DNA from: Pseudacidovorax intermedius
GTDB lineage: Bacteria; Pseudomonadota; Gammaproteobacteria; Burkholderiales; Burkholderiaceae_C
DNA: 64,000 bases
Assembly: GCF_003350475.1 (NCBI RefSeq)
Contig: NZ_QQAV01000001.1
Coordinates: 1-64,000 of the forward strand
Direction: 5' to 3'
The position numbers were made by a program, and so were the translations under genes. Numbering within the stretch: position 1 is the first letter of the stretch; every line of letters begins with the position of its first letter. Positions 29,143 through 39,391 of this stretch are shown one piece after another. A model generated the notes under the pieces. It was not told the origin of the DNA and did not search any database. It saw only the letters and a list, made by a program, of their open reading frames with translations.

Positions 29143-30393
29143 ATGCAGAAGTTTCTTGTCGGCGGCGCCATCCGCGATGCGCTGCGGGGCCGGCCCGGCA
29201 GCGACCGCGACTGGGTGGTGGTGGGCGCGACCCCGCAGCAGATGCTGGACACCGGCTACCTGCCGGTGGGCCGCGACTTCCCGGTCTTCCTCCATCCCGA
29301 CACGCGCGAGGAATACGCCCTTGCCCGCACCGAGCGCAAGAGCGGCCCGGGCTACCGCGGCTTTGTGGTCCATGCCGCGCCCGAGGTCACGCTCGACGAG
29401 GACCTGGCCCGCCGCGACCTGACCATCAACGCCATCGCCCTGCCGGCTGAACTGGCCGACATCGAGCCGCTGCGCACCGAGGCGCTCATCGACCCCTTCC
29501 ACGGCCAGCGCGACCTGCAGCAGAAGGTGCTGCGCCATGTGACCGAGGCCTTCCGCGAAGATCCGGTGCGCATCCTGCGCCTGGCGCGCTTCGCCGCCAA
29601 GCTGCACGACTTCAGTGTGGCGCCCGAGACCCTGGCGCTCATGCGCGGCATGGTCGAGGCCAGCGAAGTCGATGCCCTGGTGCCCGAACGCGTGTGGCAG
29701 GAACTGGCCCGGGGGCTGATGGAGCCGAAGCCTTCGCGCATGTTCGAGGTGCTGCGCGACTGCGGCGCCCTGCGCGTGCTGCTGCCCGAGGTGGAGCGCC
29801 TGTGGGGCGTGCCCCAGCGCGCCGAGCACCATCCCGAGGTCGACACCGGCGTGCACCTGATGATGGTGCTGGACATGAGTGCCCGGCTGCAGGCCCCACT
29901 GCCCGTGCGCTTCGCCTGCCTCACGCACGACCTGGGCAAGGGCACCACGCCCGCCGACATGCTCCCGCGCCACATCGGGCATGAGCAGCGCAGCGCCCGC
30001 CTGCTGGTCGGCCTGTGCGAGCGCTGGCGCGTGCCCACCGAGGTGCGCGAACTGGCCGACGTCGTGGCACGCGAGCACGGCAACATCCACCGCAGCGGCG
30101 AACTGGGCCCCGCCGCCCTGCTGCGCCTGCTGGAGCGCTGCGATGCCCTGCGGCGGCCGGAGCGCTTCGCGGATGCACTCCTCGCCTGCGAATGCGACGC
30201 CCGCGGTCGCCTGGGCTTCGACGAGCGGCCCTATCCCCAACGCGATCGCCTGCTGGCCGTCCTCGCCGCCGTGCAGGCCGTCGCCACCGAGCCCATCGCC
30301 CGGGAAGCCCAGGCCCGCGGCGCCAAGGGGCCGCAGATCGGGCAGGCGATCCAGGCGGCGCGCGAAACGGCCATTTCAGGAATGCCCGGCTGA
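29143..30393 (+). CDS. cca: tRNA CCA-adding enzyme with HD domain
   Basis: This 416-residue class II nucleotidyltransferase repairs or adds the CCA end of tRNAs. [20 protein letters not shown] holds the G-x-D/D-x-D metal site, [10 protein letters not shown] and [13 protein letters not shown] follow, and an HD phosphohydrolase domain (HDLGKG) lies C-terminal, as in the multifunctional gamma/beta-proteobacterial enzymes. The start at ATG 29143 opens directly on MQKFLVGG; an upstream in-frame start overlaps the GST gene. The 3' end overlaps the next, convergent gene by 18 bases. Confidence 0.95.
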   Translation: MQKFLVGGAIRDALRGRPGSDRDWVVVGATPQQMLDTGYLPVGRDFPVFLHPDTREEYALARTERKSGPGYRGFVVHAAPEVTLDEDLARRDLTINAIALPAELADIEPLRTEALIDPFHGQRDLQQKVLRHVTEAFREDPVRILRLARFAAKLHDFSVAPETLALMRGMVEASEVDALVPERVWQELARGLMEPKPSRMFEVLRDCGALRVLLPEVERLWGVPQRAEHHPEVDTGVHLMMVLDMSARLQAPLPVRFACLTHDLGKGTTPADMLPRHIGHEQRSARLLVGLCERWRVPTEVRELADVVAREHGNIHRSGELGPAALLRLLERCDALRRPERFADALLACECDARGRLGFDERPYPQRDRLLAVLAAVQAVATEPIAREAQARGAKGPQIGQAIQAARETAISGMPG

Positions 30394-31512
30394 TGCCGGG
30401 GAGGGCGCAAGGGCGTCGGGCAAGGGGCGCAGCACGAGTTCGACGGCGCTGTCCGTCACCGACACCCGCGACGCTGCCGGATCCGCATCCCAGCCGTTGA
30501 TGCTGCGCACCTGCAGCACCCAGCGACCGCCGCCGCGCAGATCGACCCGGGCCGTGACGGCATTGCCGTAGTCACGGCAACCTGGGCCGGTCGCTTCGTC
30601 GGCCAGCTTGAAGCGCGGATCGCTCTTGCGCACCGGCACCACCGACAGCAGCGTCAGGCAGGCAGCGCGGTTGACGCGCAGCTGCGATTCGCCGTCAATC
30701 CGCAGGCCGACGACGGCGGCGGCACCTTCGGCGATGAAACCGGATCGGCCAATGACCCCGATCACGCCGAGCACGACGCCCACCAAAGCGACGCTGACGA
30801 CAAAGGCGTTCTTTCCCAGCCCAGGCAGTGCGTTGAACAGAGTGGTGAGGCTCAGTACCGCCAACGCCGCGAGCCAGAAAACCCACTCAGCCACATCGGG
30901 GTCGAAAACGCCGAGTTTCAGGATCAGGATCAGCGCCCCAAGCACGAGCGCACAGCCCGTAGCAGCCGCCAGCACACTGAGCGCAAAGCGCCACCACCTC
31001 GCCCCTCTCGCCAGAATCAATCTGCCCAGTGCGCTGGCCATCACCAGCAGGGCCGTGGTCAAGCCGCCGATCCATTCCCATGCCGCTGGTGTGCTACGAG
31101 AAATGGTCCATACAGCGAAAGCCAAAAACGCCACGCATTGCGTGAGTACGGCCTCCTTGAAGCCCAGGCGCGGAAGTTCGTACAGCGCCGGGACCCAGAC
31201 CGGCGCCTGCAATAGAAGCCAGAGGAACGCCAAGCCCAGCAGCACGACCAGCGCGACAGCGGCGCCGAAACTGATCGAGACGCCCGCCTCAGGCGCGTAG
31301 CCGATCAACATGCAATAGCGGTGCACCACCGCAGCGCCCGCCATCACCAACAGGGCGCTCAGCGCCGCGATCGGCACTTCATGGAGCGTGGCGAAGAGGT
31401 TGCGCACGACGGGCCACCAGAGCGATCGCGAAGGCCCCGGTACACCGCGCTTTCGCGCAGCGCTTCGCTTGAGTGGCTTGACGGCCACAGGCCGGCTTCC
31501 AGCAGTTTTCAC
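30376..31512 (-). CDS. Multi-pass membrane protein of unknown function
   Basis: The 378-residue product has a basic N-terminus ([12 protein letters not shown]) and about eight hydrophobic segments between ~40 and 285 (for example [36 protein letters not shown]). A soluble C-terminal domain of ~100 residues includes two Cys residues that might pair. I do not recognise a family. It converges on cca with an 18-base overlap. Base composition is slightly lower in GC than its neighbours, so recent acquisition is possible. Confidence 0.65.
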   Translation of the reverse strand: MKTAGSRPVAVKPLKRSAARKRGVPGPSRSLWWPVVRNLFATLHEVPIAALSALLVMAGAAVVHRYCMLIGYAPEAGVSISFGAAVALVVLLGLAFLWLLLQAPVWVPALYELPRLGFKEAVLTQCVAFLAFAVWTISRSTPAAWEWIGGLTTALLVMASALGRLILARGARWWRFALSVLAAATGCALVLGALILILKLGVFDPDVAEWVFWLAALAVLSLTTLFNALPGLGKNAFVVSVALVGVVLGVIGVIGRSGFIAEGAAAVVGLRIDGESQLRVNRAACLTLLSVVPVRKSDPRFKLADEATGPGCRDYGNAVTARVDLRGGGRWVLQVRSINGWDADPAASRVSVTDSAVELVLRPLPDALAPSPASAGHS

Positions 31513-31645
31513 AGACTCTCTCCTCCCGGACGGATTGGCATGACTGCGCCAATGGGCGCGAGGTCAGATCTTCGTCCCTGCGCCCTCAGCACCGCGCGGC
31601 ATTGGCCGACGCCGCCCACGCCACCCGGCTGCTAAGGTCGTCTCG

Positions 31646-32395
31646 ATGCAAATGCCTTTCCTGCCAGGGAGCGACGCCGCCCTGTTCCTGGACTTCGACG
31701 GCACGCTGGTCGGCATCGCGGAGACGCCCGAGGCGGTGAAGGTGCCGGACGGTCTGGTGCCGCTGCTGGCCCAGCTGCACGACGCTCTTGACGGCGCCGT
31801 GGCGATCGTCTCCGGGCGACCCGTGGACGTGCTCGACCGCTTTCTCGCGCCCCTGCGTCTGCCTACCGCTGGCGAGCACGGTGCACACCGACGCGACGCC
31901 GAAGGGCAACTGATGGAGCGCGCGCCGACCGACCTGTCCGAGGTGATTGCCGCGGCCAACGCGCTGGCCAACCGCCACACCGGCCTGCTGGTCGAGCGCA
32001 AGCAGGCCGCAGTCGCGCTGCACTACCGGCTTGCGCCAGAACTGGAGCAGCTCTGCCTGGACACCATGGCCGAAACGGTCGGTGACCGCCCGGAGTTCGA
32101 ACTGCTGCACGGCAAGTGCGTGGTCGAGATCAAACCCGCCGGCACCAACAAGGGCACCGCCATCACGGCCTACCTGAAGGAGCCGCCGTTCATCGACCGC
32201 AAGCCCTTCTTCTTCGGCGACGACACCACTGACGAAAGCGGCTTCGCCGTGGCCCAGGCCTTCGGTGGGCTGGGAATCAAGGTAGGGCCGGGCAGCACGC
32301 GCGCCACAGCGCGGGTCGACGGCCCGGCTGCGGTGTACGAATGGCTCAAGCAGGCGGCCGACGCACTGGCCGCGCCAGGGACGGCGCCCCGCTGA
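31646..32395 (+). CDS. otsB: Trehalose-6-phosphate phosphatase OtsB
   Basis: This 249-residue HAD phosphatase carries LFLDFDGTLVGIAE (catalytic DxD), [15 protein letters not shown] and GDDTTDESGF, all HAD/OtsB motifs. It dephosphorylates trehalose-6-P to trehalose, an osmoprotectant. It precedes otsA by 35 bases, forming the synthesis operon in the order B-A. The 133-bp upstream region contains the inverted repeat ATTGGC-N8-GCCAAT (31534-31553), a possible control site. Confidence 0.95.
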   Translation: MQMPFLPGSDAALFLDFDGTLVGIAETPEAVKVPDGLVPLLAQLHDALDGAVAIVSGRPVDVLDRFLAPLRLPTAGEHGAHRRDAEGQLMERAPTDLSEVIAAANALANRHTGLLVERKQAAVALHYRLAPELEQLCLDTMAETVGDRPEFELLHGKCVVEIKPAGTNKGTAITAYLKEPPFIDRKPFFFGDDTTDESGFAVAQAFGGLGIKVGPGSTRATARVDGPAAVYEWLKQAADALAAPGTAPR

Positions 32396-32430
32396 GGCGC
32401 CGCACAACCGACGAGGAGAAGCAAAGAGAC

Positions 32431-33816
32431 ATGGCAAGACTGGTCGTGATTTCCAACCGCGTGGCCGATCCGCGCAAGGTGGCCGCAGGCGGCCTTGCTG
32501 TGGCGCTGGGCGAATCGCTGCAGCAGACGGGTGGCCTGTGGTTCGGCTGGAGCGGCACCATCGTCGAGGACGGGCCCACCGGCGAAGGTGAGCTGCATCG
32601 CCACCAGGCCGGCAAGGTGACGCTGGCCACGTTGGACCTGTGCCGCGAGGACCACGACGCCTACTACCTCGGCTACAGCAACAAGGTGCTGTGGCCCGTG
32701 TTCCACAACCGGCTGGATTTGGCCAACTTCGACGCCGGCTTCATCGGCGGCTACCGCCGCGTCAACCAGCTGTTCGCGCGCAAGCTGATGCCCCTGCTGC
32801 AGGAAGACGACATCCTGTGGGTGCACGACTACCACCTGATCCCGCTGGCCGCCGAGCTGCGCGCCATGGGCTGCAAGCAGAAGATCGGCTTCTTCCTGCA
32901 CATCCCGCTGCCGCCGCAGATCATTCTGGCGGCCATTCCGCAGCACGAGTGGCTGATGCGCTCGCTGTTCGCCTATGACGTGGTGGGCTTCCAGGCGCAG
33001 CAGGACGTGCAGCACTTCGAGCGCTATGTCAGCAACGAGGCGCATGGCGAGGCCCTGGGCAACGACCAGTTCCGCGCCTGGGGCCAGACGGTGCGGGCCA
33101 GTGCCTTTCCCATCGGCATCGATGTGGACGAGTTCCTGGCACTTACGCATGCCAAGGAAGCGCGCGACATGCACGAGACGGTGCGTCGCGAGTACTCGCA
33201 GCGGCGCCTGCTGCTGGGCATCGACCGGCTCGACTATTCCAAGGGCATTCCGCAGCGGGCACGCGCCTTCCGTGAGCTGCTGGCGCGCTATCCGGAAAAC
33301 CACCGCAGTGCGACGCTGATCCAGATCGCCTCGCCCACGCGCGAGGACGTGGATGCCTATGGCGACATCCGCCGCGAGCTGGAGTCGCTGTGCGGCGCCA
33401 TCAATGGCGACTACGGCGAGCTCGACTGGATGCCGGTGCGCTACATCCACCGCACGGTGGCCCGCAAGCGGGTGCCGGGGCTGTGCCGCGCCGCAGCAGT
33501 GGGCCTGGTGACGCCGCTGCGCGATGGCATGAACCTGGTGGCCAAGGAATACATCGCCGCGCAGGATCCGGCCGATCCGGGCGTGCTCGTGCTGTCGCGC
33601 TTCGCCGGCGCGGCCGAGCAGCTGAAGGAAGCGCTGCTGGTCAATCCCTACGACACCCACGGCACGGCCGAGACCATCCAGCAGGCACTGCACATGCCGC
33701 TGGAAGAGCGCCGGGCCCGCCACCAGAAGCTGCTGTCGCGCATCCGCGAGCACGATGTGCACTGGTGGCGCCGGACCTTTCTGGACGCGCTGCGCGAGGC
33801 GCCGGGCGTGGGCTGA
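32431..33816 (+). CDS. otsA: Trehalose-6-phosphate synthase OtsA
   Basis: This 461-residue GT20 glycosyltransferase joins UDP-glucose and glucose-6-[10 protein letters not shown] opens the protein; [10 protein letters not shown] and [14 protein letters not shown] are donor/acceptor motifs, and [13 protein letters not shown] follows. ATG 32431, with GAGGAGA upstream, was chosen; the longer frame runs back into otsB. With otsB it makes trehalose under osmotic or desiccation stress. Confidence 0.96.
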   Translation: MARLVVISNRVADPRKVAAGGLAVALGESLQQTGGLWFGWSGTIVEDGPTGEGELHRHQAGKVTLATLDLCREDHDAYYLGYSNKVLWPVFHNRLDLANFDAGFIGGYRRVNQLFARKLMPLLQEDDILWVHDYHLIPLAAELRAMGCKQKIGFFLHIPLPPQIILAAIPQHEWLMRSLFAYDVVGFQAQQDVQHFERYVSNEAHGEALGNDQFRAWGQTVRASAFPIGIDVDEFLALTHAKEARDMHETVRREYSQRRLLLGIDRLDYSKGIPQRARAFRELLARYPENHRSATLIQIASPTREDVDAYGDIRRELESLCGAINGDYGELDWMPVRYIHRTVARKRVPGLCRAAAVGLVTPLRDGMNLVAKEYIAAQDPADPGVLVLSRFAGAAEQLKEALLVNPYDTHGTAETIQQALHMPLEERRARHQKLLSRIREHDVHWWRRTFLDALREAPGVG

Positions 33817-33834
33817 CCCCGCCGCGCAGAGTGC

Positions 33835-34758
33835 TCAGCGGCGGCGGGCCGCGTCGTCCTCGGCCAGGGCCTGGCCGACCAGGCCGGCCAGCCAGTCCAT
33901 GAAGACCTGCAGCCGGCGCGGCACCTGCCGCCGATGGGCATAGAGCAGCGTGATCGGCAGTGGTGGTGCGCGCCATTCGGGCAGCACCTCCACCAGTTCT
34001 CCGCGCGCCAGCGCCTCCCGGTGGCCCAACACGGGCGCCTGGATCAGCCCCAGGCCGGCGCGGCAGGCGGCCTCGTAGGCCAGCGTGTTGTTCACCGTGA
34101 TCACCGCCGGCATCTCGAAGCTGCGCGGCTCACCCTCCTCCTCGTACTCCCACAAGGCCGGCCAGCCCGCCAGGCGCGAGGAATAGCGCACCAGCCGATG
34201 GCCCTGGCGCAGATCGTCCAGGCTGCGTGGGTGGCCGTGCTTTGCGACGTAGGCGGGCGAGGCCAGGTTGGCCTGCACCATCTGCCCGACCGGCCGCGCC
34301 ACCAGTCCCGACTCCTGCAGCACGCCGACGCGCAGCACGCAGTCGAAGCCGTCGTGCACCAGGTCCACCCGGCGGTCGGTGCTGCCCAGGTCCACCTCCA
34401 GCAGCGGATGGTCGGCGAGGAAGGCGGGCAGGTTCGGCAGCACCACCCGTGCGCCCAGTTGCAGCGGCACGTCCGCACGGATGCGCCCCCGCAGCGACCC
34501 AGGCTGGCGGCTGAACAGCGACTGCAGGTCTTCCGCGTCCGCGAGCAGCGTCTGCGCCCGCTCCAGGAAGGCCTCGCCATCGGGCGTCACGCGCACGGTG
34601 CGGGTCGTGCGCTGGAGCAGCCGGGTGCCGAGGCCAGCCTCCAGCTGCTGCACGATGGCCGACACGCGTGCCCGTGTCAGGCCCAGGCGCTCGGCCGCCC
34701 GCGTGAAGCTGGCGAGCTCGGCCACCTGCACATAGACGCGAAGGGAATCGAGGTCCAT
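33835..34758 (-). CDS. LysR-family regulator, divergent from SDR
   Basis: The 307-residue protein has an N-terminal HTH (LASFTRAAERLGLTRARVSA) and a C-terminal effector domain of the group that regulates oxidoreductase neighbours. It is divergently arranged with the SDR gene at 34868. The 109-bp region between them contains a perfect palindrome right next to its start, consistent with autorepression and control of the SDR. Confidence 0.9.
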   Translation of the reverse strand: MDLDSLRVYVQVAELASFTRAAERLGLTRARVSAIVQQLEAGLGTRLLQRTTRTVRVTPDGEAFLERAQTLLADAEDLQSLFSRQPGSLRGRIRADVPLQLGARVVLPNLPAFLADHPLLEVDLGSTDRRVDLVHDGFDCVLRVGVLQESGLVARPVGQMVQANLASPAYVAKHGHPRSLDDLRQGHRLVRYSSRLAGWPALWEYEEEGEPRSFEMPAVITVNNTLAYEAACRAGLGLIQAPVLGHREALARGELVEVLPEWRAPPLPITLLYAHRRQVPRRLQVFMDWLAGLVGQALAEDDAARRR

Positions 34759-34769
34759 TGGTCACCCAT

Positions 34770-34789
34770 AAATGACAGTGAAGTCATTT
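34770..34789. promoter_or_regulatory. Palindromic operator in LysR/SDR region
   Basis: AAATGAC (34770-34776) and GTCATTT (34783-34789) are perfect 7-bp arms with a 6-base spacer, 12 bases from the LysR start codon. Position and symmetry fit a LysR-type site. Confidence 0.6.
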
Positions 34790-34867
34790 TGCGCGTCTTT
34801 TTCTGGCGATTGCCCTTGCCTAAAGTTCCAGTCACCCCATCCACCGCTCCATACAAGGAAGCCGACC

Positions 34868-35647
34868 ATGACCGATACCACCATCACGAACACCGCCCGC
34901 ATCGCCCTCGTCACCGGCGGCAGCCGCGGCCTGGGCAAGAGCGCCGCACTGCATCTGGCACGCGACGGCGTCGACCTGATCCTCACCTACCGCAGCCGCG
35001 CCGACGAGGCCGAGGCCGTGGTGCGCGAGGTGCAGGCCCTGGGCCGGCGCGCCGTGGCCTTGCCACTGGACGTCGCACGCGCCGATACCTTCGCCAGCTT
35101 TGCCGCGGCCATGCGCGAGGCGCTGGCCACGACCTGGGGCCGTACGCAGTTCGACATCCTGCTCAACAACGCCGGCATGGGCATCCATGCCAGCTTCGAA
35201 GCCACCACGGAAGCCCAGTTCGACGAATTGATGGCCACGCACCTCAAGGGACCTTTCTTCCTCACGCAGGCGCTGCTGCCGCTGCTGGCCGATGCCGGCA
35301 ATGTGCTGAACGTGTCCTCGGGTCTCGCGCGCTTCTCGCTGCCCGGCTATGCGGCCTACGCCACCATGAAGGGCGGCATCGAGGTGCTGACGCGTTATCT
35401 GGCCAAGGAACTGGGCCCGCGCCGCATCGCCGTGAACGTGATCGCGCCGGGGGCCATCGAGACCGACTTCGGCGGCGGCGTGGTGCGCGACAGCGCGCAG
35501 ATGAATGCGGCCATCGCGGCCCAGACCGCCCAGGGCCGCGTGGGCCTGCCCGACGACATCGGCGGCGCCGTAGCCGCGCTGCTGCGGCCGGGCAATCACT
35601 GGATGACCGCGCAGCGCGTCGAAGTCTCCGGCGGGATGTTCATCTGA
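34868..35647 (+). CDS. Short-chain dehydrogenase/reductase
   Basis: This 259-residue classical SDR carries the cofactor motif TGGSRGLG, NNAG, catalytic Ser (VSSG) and the Y-x3-K pair in AAYATMKGG. The substrate is unknown. ATG 34868 gives a normal N-terminus; the 32-residue upstream extension would encode the operator region. It is probably controlled by the divergent LysR protein. The stop overlaps the next gene, on the opposite strand, by 8 bases. Confidence 0.9.
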   Translation: MTDTTITNTARIALVTGGSRGLGKSAALHLARDGVDLILTYRSRADEAEAVVREVQALGRRAVALPLDVARADTFASFAAAMREALATTWGRTQFDILLNNAGMGIHASFEATTEAQFDELMATHLKGPFFLTQALLPLLADAGNVLNVSSGLARFSLPGYAAYATMKGGIEVLTRYLAKELGPRRIAVNVIAPGAIETDFGGGVVRDSAQMNAAIAAQTAQGRVGLPDDIGGAVAALLRPGNHWMTAQRVEVSGGMFI

Positions 35648-36020
35648 GCGCAGTCGGCCCACCGATCCTGCCGACACGCGCCAGCCGCGCCAGGGCCGCC
35701 CGCCAAAGCGCCTGCAAGCCGGCCGCCAGCGCGGAGGTCGGCGCCGCGGGCATGAGCCAGGCGACCCGCGCGGGCGCATCGTCCAGCGCCAGTACCTGAA
35801 CCCAGCCCTCGGCATCGACCTGATGGGGCTGGCCAGCGTCCAGATGATGGGACATGGCCACCATCTGCTCCGCGACCCAGCGCGGCGGCTCCACCACCCG
35901 CACATGGCCTTCGACGGCGAAGAGCAGCGTGCCGCGGCTCACCGGCAGCAGCAGGCATTCGCCAGGGTCGATGCAGGCCGGATCGGCAGCAGGGAAGTGG
36001 GCGGCATGGCGGGCGGTCAT
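35640..36020 (-). CDS. Small hypothetical protein, cupin/DUF2917-like
   Basis: From ATG 36020 this is a 126-residue protein with a beta-rich core (CIDPGECLLLPVSRGTLLFA, then GHVRVVEPPRW) similar in layout to DUF2917 or small cupin proteins, and an Ala-rich helical tail. An in-frame extension to 36203 lacks family resemblance. It is divergent from a MocR-type regulator and may be its target. The function is unknown. Confidence 0.6.
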   Translation of the reverse strand: MTARHAAHFPAADPACIDPGECLLLPVSRGTLLFAVEGHVRVVEPPRWVAEQMVAMSHHLDAGQPHQVDAEGWVQVLALDDAPARVAWLMPAAPTSALAAGLQALWRAALARLARVGRIGGPTALR

Positions 36021-36071
36021 GGCAGGTCCTCGGTCGGTGCGTTGAAGTGGCCTCCAGCGTAGGCCTGACGC

Positions 36072-36088
36072 TGCCTGCAAAACAGGCA
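36072..36088. promoter_or_regulatory. Palindrome in MocR/small-protein divergent region
   Basis: TGCCTG (36072-36077), spacer CAAAA, CAGGCA (36083-36088): perfect 6-bp arms in the 181-bp region between the small protein gene and the MocR-type gene. It is a candidate GntR/MocR-type operator. Confidence 0.45.
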
Positions 36089-36201
36089 CACCCTGCGCGG
36101 ACATCGACCGCAACAGCGGCGCCGAAAAGCGTTCTGTTATGGTCGATTCGCCGCCCAACTGCATCTGTTCCGATACGCGCTGGCGACGCACCATCGCAGC
36201 C

Positions 36202-37662
36202 ATGTCCCCCCTGCCCCGCTACCGCCAGCTGGCCCAGCACTACACCCAGGCCATCCGTGACGGCACGCTCCAGCCCGGCGAGCGGCTGCCCTCGCTGCGC
36301 GAGCTGATGAAGCTGCATGGCGTGAGCCTGTCCACCGCGCTGCAGGTCTGCCGTACGCTCGAAGGCGAGGGCTTTGCCGAGGCGCGCGAGCGCTCGGGCT
36401 ACTTCGTGCGCCAGCCGCGCCGCCTCGCCATGGTGCCCATGGACGAGCCCGCGGCCGACCGGCCACCCGATCCCGCGCAGTTCGTCGGCATCCACCAGAC
36501 GGTGTCGGACTTCGTCACCCGCCGCCGCTGGGGCGAGGTGCATCTGGACCTCTCTTCCGCGCGCGCCTCGCCCGAGCTCTACCCGGCCGACGCCCTGCGC
36601 GCGGCCATGATGCGCAGCCTGCGCCAGCGGCCGCAGTTGCTGACGCAGGCCTCGCCCTCGCGCGCCCGCACGCCCTTCCGCGAGGCGGTGGCGCGGCGTG
36701 CGCTGCGCGCCGGCATGCACCTCGCGCCCGAGGACGTCCTGCCCACCAACGGCTGCATCGAGGCGCTCAACCTGGCGCTGCGGGCCGTCGCCCAGCCCGG
36801 CGACACGGTGGCCGTCGAATCGCCCACCTTCTACGGCCTGCTGCAGGCGCTCGAAAGCCTGGGCATGCGGGCACTGGAGATTCCCACCAGCCCGCAGACC
36901 GGCCTCTCGCTGGAGGCGCTGGAGCTGGCCCTGCGCACCTACGAGCGCATCCGGGCCGTGGTGGTGGTGCCGCACTTGCAGAACCCGCTGGGCAGCGTCA
37001 TGCCCGACACCCACAAGCAGCGGCTGGTGCAGCTGTGCCGCGCGCACGGCGCCGCGCTGATCGAGGACGACACCTACACCGAGCTGCTGGACGCGGACGC
37101 CGTGCCGCGTGCCGTCCAGTCCTTCGACACCGAGGGCGGCGTGATCCATTGCGCCTCGATGCACAAGGTGCTGGCGCCCGGGCTGCGGCTGGGCTGGATC
37201 CACGCCGGCCGCTGGCATGCGCGGGTGGAGATGCTCAAGTTCGCCCAGACGCGGATGAACGAGGAGCTGTCGCAATGGGCCGTGGGCGAGTTCATGGCCA
37301 CGAGCGCCTACGACCGCCACCTGCGCCGCCTGCGCGAGACGCTGCGGCTGCAGCGCGAGCGCACGGCCGATGCCATCGCCGCGCACTTCCCGGCCGGCAC
37401 GCGCATCAACCTGCCGCCCGGCGGGCTCCAGTTGTGGGTGGAGCTGCCGCCCGGCACGCAGGCGCAGGCGCTGTTCGATGCGGCGCTGGAAGAACACATC
37501 CTGATCGCGCCGGGCACGCTGTTCTCCAACAGCGCGCGCTGCGACGGCTTCGTGCGCATCAACTGCGGCCTGCCCTGGTCACCGGCGTTGGCAACGGCCT
37601 TGAAGCGGCTGGGCGAGCTGGCGCACGCCGTCGCCGCGCCGCGGGAGCGGCGCGCGGCCTGA
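36202..37662 (+). CDS. MocR-type regulator (GntR HTH plus aminotransferase fold)
   Basis: This 486-residue fusion has a GntR winged helix (~1-70: YRQLAQHYTQAIRDGTLQPG, LPSLRELMKLHGVS) joined to a PLP-dependent class I aminotransferase domain. The PLP lysine is K322 in ASMHKVLAPGLRLGW, and NPLGSVMP and EDDTYTELL are cofactor contacts. MocR proteins sense PLP or amino compounds and activate or repress neighbours. ATG 36202 (MSPLPRYRQ) starts directly at the HTH. Confidence 0.92.
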   Translation: MSPLPRYRQLAQHYTQAIRDGTLQPGERLPSLRELMKLHGVSLSTALQVCRTLEGEGFAEARERSGYFVRQPRRLAMVPMDEPAADRPPDPAQFVGIHQTVSDFVTRRRWGEVHLDLSSARASPELYPADALRAAMMRSLRQRPQLLTQASPSRARTPFREAVARRALRAGMHLAPEDVLPTNGCIEALNLALRAVAQPGDTVAVESPTFYGLLQALESLGMRALEIPTSPQTGLSLEALELALRTYERIRAVVVVPHLQNPLGSVMPDTHKQRLVQLCRAHGAALIEDDTYTELLDADAVPRAVQSFDTEGGVIHCASMHKVLAPGLRLGWIHAGRWHARVEMLKFAQTRMNEELSQWAVGEFMATSAYDRHLRRLRETLRLQRERTADAIAAHFPAGTRINLPPGGLQLWVELPPGTQAQALFDAALEEHILIAPGTLFSNSARCDGFVRINCGLPWSPALATALKRLGELAHAVAAPRERRAA

Positions 37663-37772
37663 ACATCCACGGCCCGGCCCATGGGCATCGGCCCGGCCAC
37701 CGCCGTGCACCGCTAGAGTGGTGCGCGGCGGCCGGCACCCGCCGTGCCGCGCAACACCACCAAGGAACACCC

Positions 37773-38192
37773 ATGAAAGGCCAATGCCTCTGCGGCGCCG
37801 TGCGCGTCGACTCCCCGGATGCGCGCGAGATCGGCGCCTGCCACTGCGGCCACTGCCGCCGCTGGGGCGGCGGCGGGCCGATGCTGGCGGTGCATTGCGG
37901 CACCGGGCTGCGCGTCGAAGGCGAAGCGCTGGTGGGCGTCTACGCTTCGTCGGACTGGGCGGAGCGCGCCTTCTGCACCCGCTGCGGCACGCACCTGTAT
38001 TACAAGCTGCTGCCCACAGGCGAGTTCTTCGTGCCGGCCGGCCTGTTCGACACGGACGACTTCGAGATCACGCAGCAGATCTACGTCGACAAGAAGCCGG
38101 TCTTCTACGACCTGGCCAACCAGACGCCCGAACTGACCGAGGCGCAGGTGCTGGCGCAGTTCGCCCCGCCAGGGGACGGCGGGGTCGATTGA
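37773..38192 (+). CDS. GFA-family zinc protein
   Basis: The 139-residue protein has the Cys pattern of the glutathione-dependent formaldehyde-activating (GFA) family: C5/C7 (QCLCGAV), C23/C25/C28 (CHCGHC) and a later FCTRCG. These bind zinc. Most members are not true formaldehyde enzymes and their substrates are unknown. It lies 110 bases after the MocR gene on the same strand. Confidence 0.88.
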   Translation: MKGQCLCGAVRVDSPDAREIGACHCGHCRRWGGGGPMLAVHCGTGLRVEGEALVGVYASSDWAERAFCTRCGTHLYYKLLPTGEFFVPAGLFDTDDFEITQQIYVDKKPVFYDLANQTPELTEAQVLAQFAPPGDGGVD

Positions 38193-38207
38193 GCGGCGGG
38201 CCGTGGT

Positions 38208-39134
38208 TCAGTCGACCAGCGCCAGTGCCGCGTAGTCGCCCACCTTGTCGCCCAGCCCCGCCGCGACCAGTGGCACGCCGTCGGTGAGCGCCGGCAGGCG
38301 GCCGTCCAGCTGCGACTGCAGGCGCGGCAGCAGGAAGTCGCGGTTGTGCCAGAACACGCTGCCCCCCAGGCTGATGCGCGACAGGTCCAGCGCGGCCACC
38401 AGGTTGTAGAGCAGACGGCCCATCACGCGGCACAGGGCGTCCACCGTGGCCAGGGCCTTCGCATCGCCCTGCTGTGCGGCGCCGAAGAGCGCCGCGGCGT
38501 CCACGCCGAAGCGCCGGGCGATGGCGTTGCCGGCCACCAGCGATTCGACGTCGCCACGGTTGCCGCAGCCGCACAGGGCGTCGTTGTCGTCGTCGCTGAC
38601 GAAGAGGTGGCCGGCGTGGCCAGCGTTGCCGTTCTTGCCGCGCAGCGTGCGGCCGTCCACGCACAGACCCACGCCCACGCCCGTGCTCCAGGTGACGTAG
38701 GCGCAGTGGTCCTGGCCCTGCAACGCGCCCCAGCGGCGCTCGGCCTCCAGCGCGGCGACGGCGTCGTTCTCCACCCGCACGCGGCCGAAGCGCGCGGCCA
38801 GCGGCGCCTCGATGGGCGCGAAGGTCCAGTCGTTGGGCAGGCCGCGGTCGGGACCCGCCAGGCCGCCGCAGATGTTGGGCGTGGCCAGGGCAATGGCGCC
38901 CTCGCGCAGCACGAAGGGCCCAGCCGACGACACGCCCACCTGGTTCACCTGGGACACCGGCACGCCGGCCTCGGCGCAGGCGGCCTCGATGAGCTGCATC
39001 ACCTGCCGGGCCACGGCCTCGTTGTCGCCGGTCTTGGCGGTGGGTGCGTTCTGCCGGGCGATCAGATCGGTACTGCCAGCTTTGGCCAGGCTCACCGCCA
39101 CCTTGGTGCCGCCGATGTCGACGCAGGCTTTCAT
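38208..39134 (-). CDS. ROK-family sugar kinase
   Basis: This 308-residue kinase has phosphate-binding DIGGTKVAVSLA at the N-terminus, catalytic Asp124 in VENDAVAAL, and TGVGVGLCVDG. The zinc site is reduced: H173/H176, C188 and C190 are present, but the third Cys of the usual CxCGxxGC motif is Asp195 (CGCGNRGD). It probably phosphorylates a hexose or amino sugar; the exact substrate cannot be told. ATG 39134 was chosen; upstream codons to 39203 lack family similarity. Confidence 0.88.
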   Translation of the reverse strand: MKACVDIGGTKVAVSLAKAGSTDLIARQNAPTAKTGDNEAVARQVMQLIEAACAEAGVPVSQVNQVGVSSAGPFVLREGAIALATPNICGGLAGPDRGLPNDWTFAPIEAPLAARFGRVRVENDAVAALEAERRWGALQGQDHCAYVTWSTGVGVGLCVDGRTLRGKNGNAGHAGHLFVSDDDNDALCGCGNRGDVESLVAGNAIARRFGVDAAALFGAAQQGDAKALATVDALCRVMGRLLYNLVAALDLSRISLGGSVFWHNRDFLLPRLQSQLDGRLPALTDGVPLVAAGLGDKVGDYAALALVD

Positions 39135-39174
39135 GCGCAGGATTTCCTTGGGTCGTGATGGATGGGAAAGAAGC

Positions 39175-39369
39175 TCAGAGAAGCCGGGCCACGCCGGCCG
39201 CAATCATGCTGAGCACCACGGTGCTGGCGACAGGCACTTGCCACACGCGGCCGAAGAGCCTGAACTCGAAATCGCCCGGCAGCCGGCCGAAGCCCAGCTT
39301 GCGCAGCCATCCCGTGAGGCCCTGCAGCAGCAGCAGGGCCAGCATGGTGACGAGCAGCCAGCGCAGCAT
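39175..39369 (-). CDS. DUF2905 small membrane protein
   Basis: This 64-residue protein has two hydrophobic helices flanking GRLPGDFEFRLFGRVWQVP, the DUF2905 signature. Its function is unknown. It lies 22 bases after the HisN-like gene and 40 before the ROK kinase gene, in the same direction. Confidence 0.85.
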   Translation of the reverse strand: MLRWLLVTMLALLLLQGLTGWLRKLGFGRLPGDFEFRLFGRVWQVPVASTVVLSMIAAGVARLL

Positions 39370-39391
39370 GAGCGACGGAGTTGCGGCTCGC

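Noticed and set aside
34803-34820. Sigma54-like TGGCGATTGCCCTTGC upstream of the SDR gene
   Set aside because: GG and GC are eleven bases apart, not ten, and no activator site is present.
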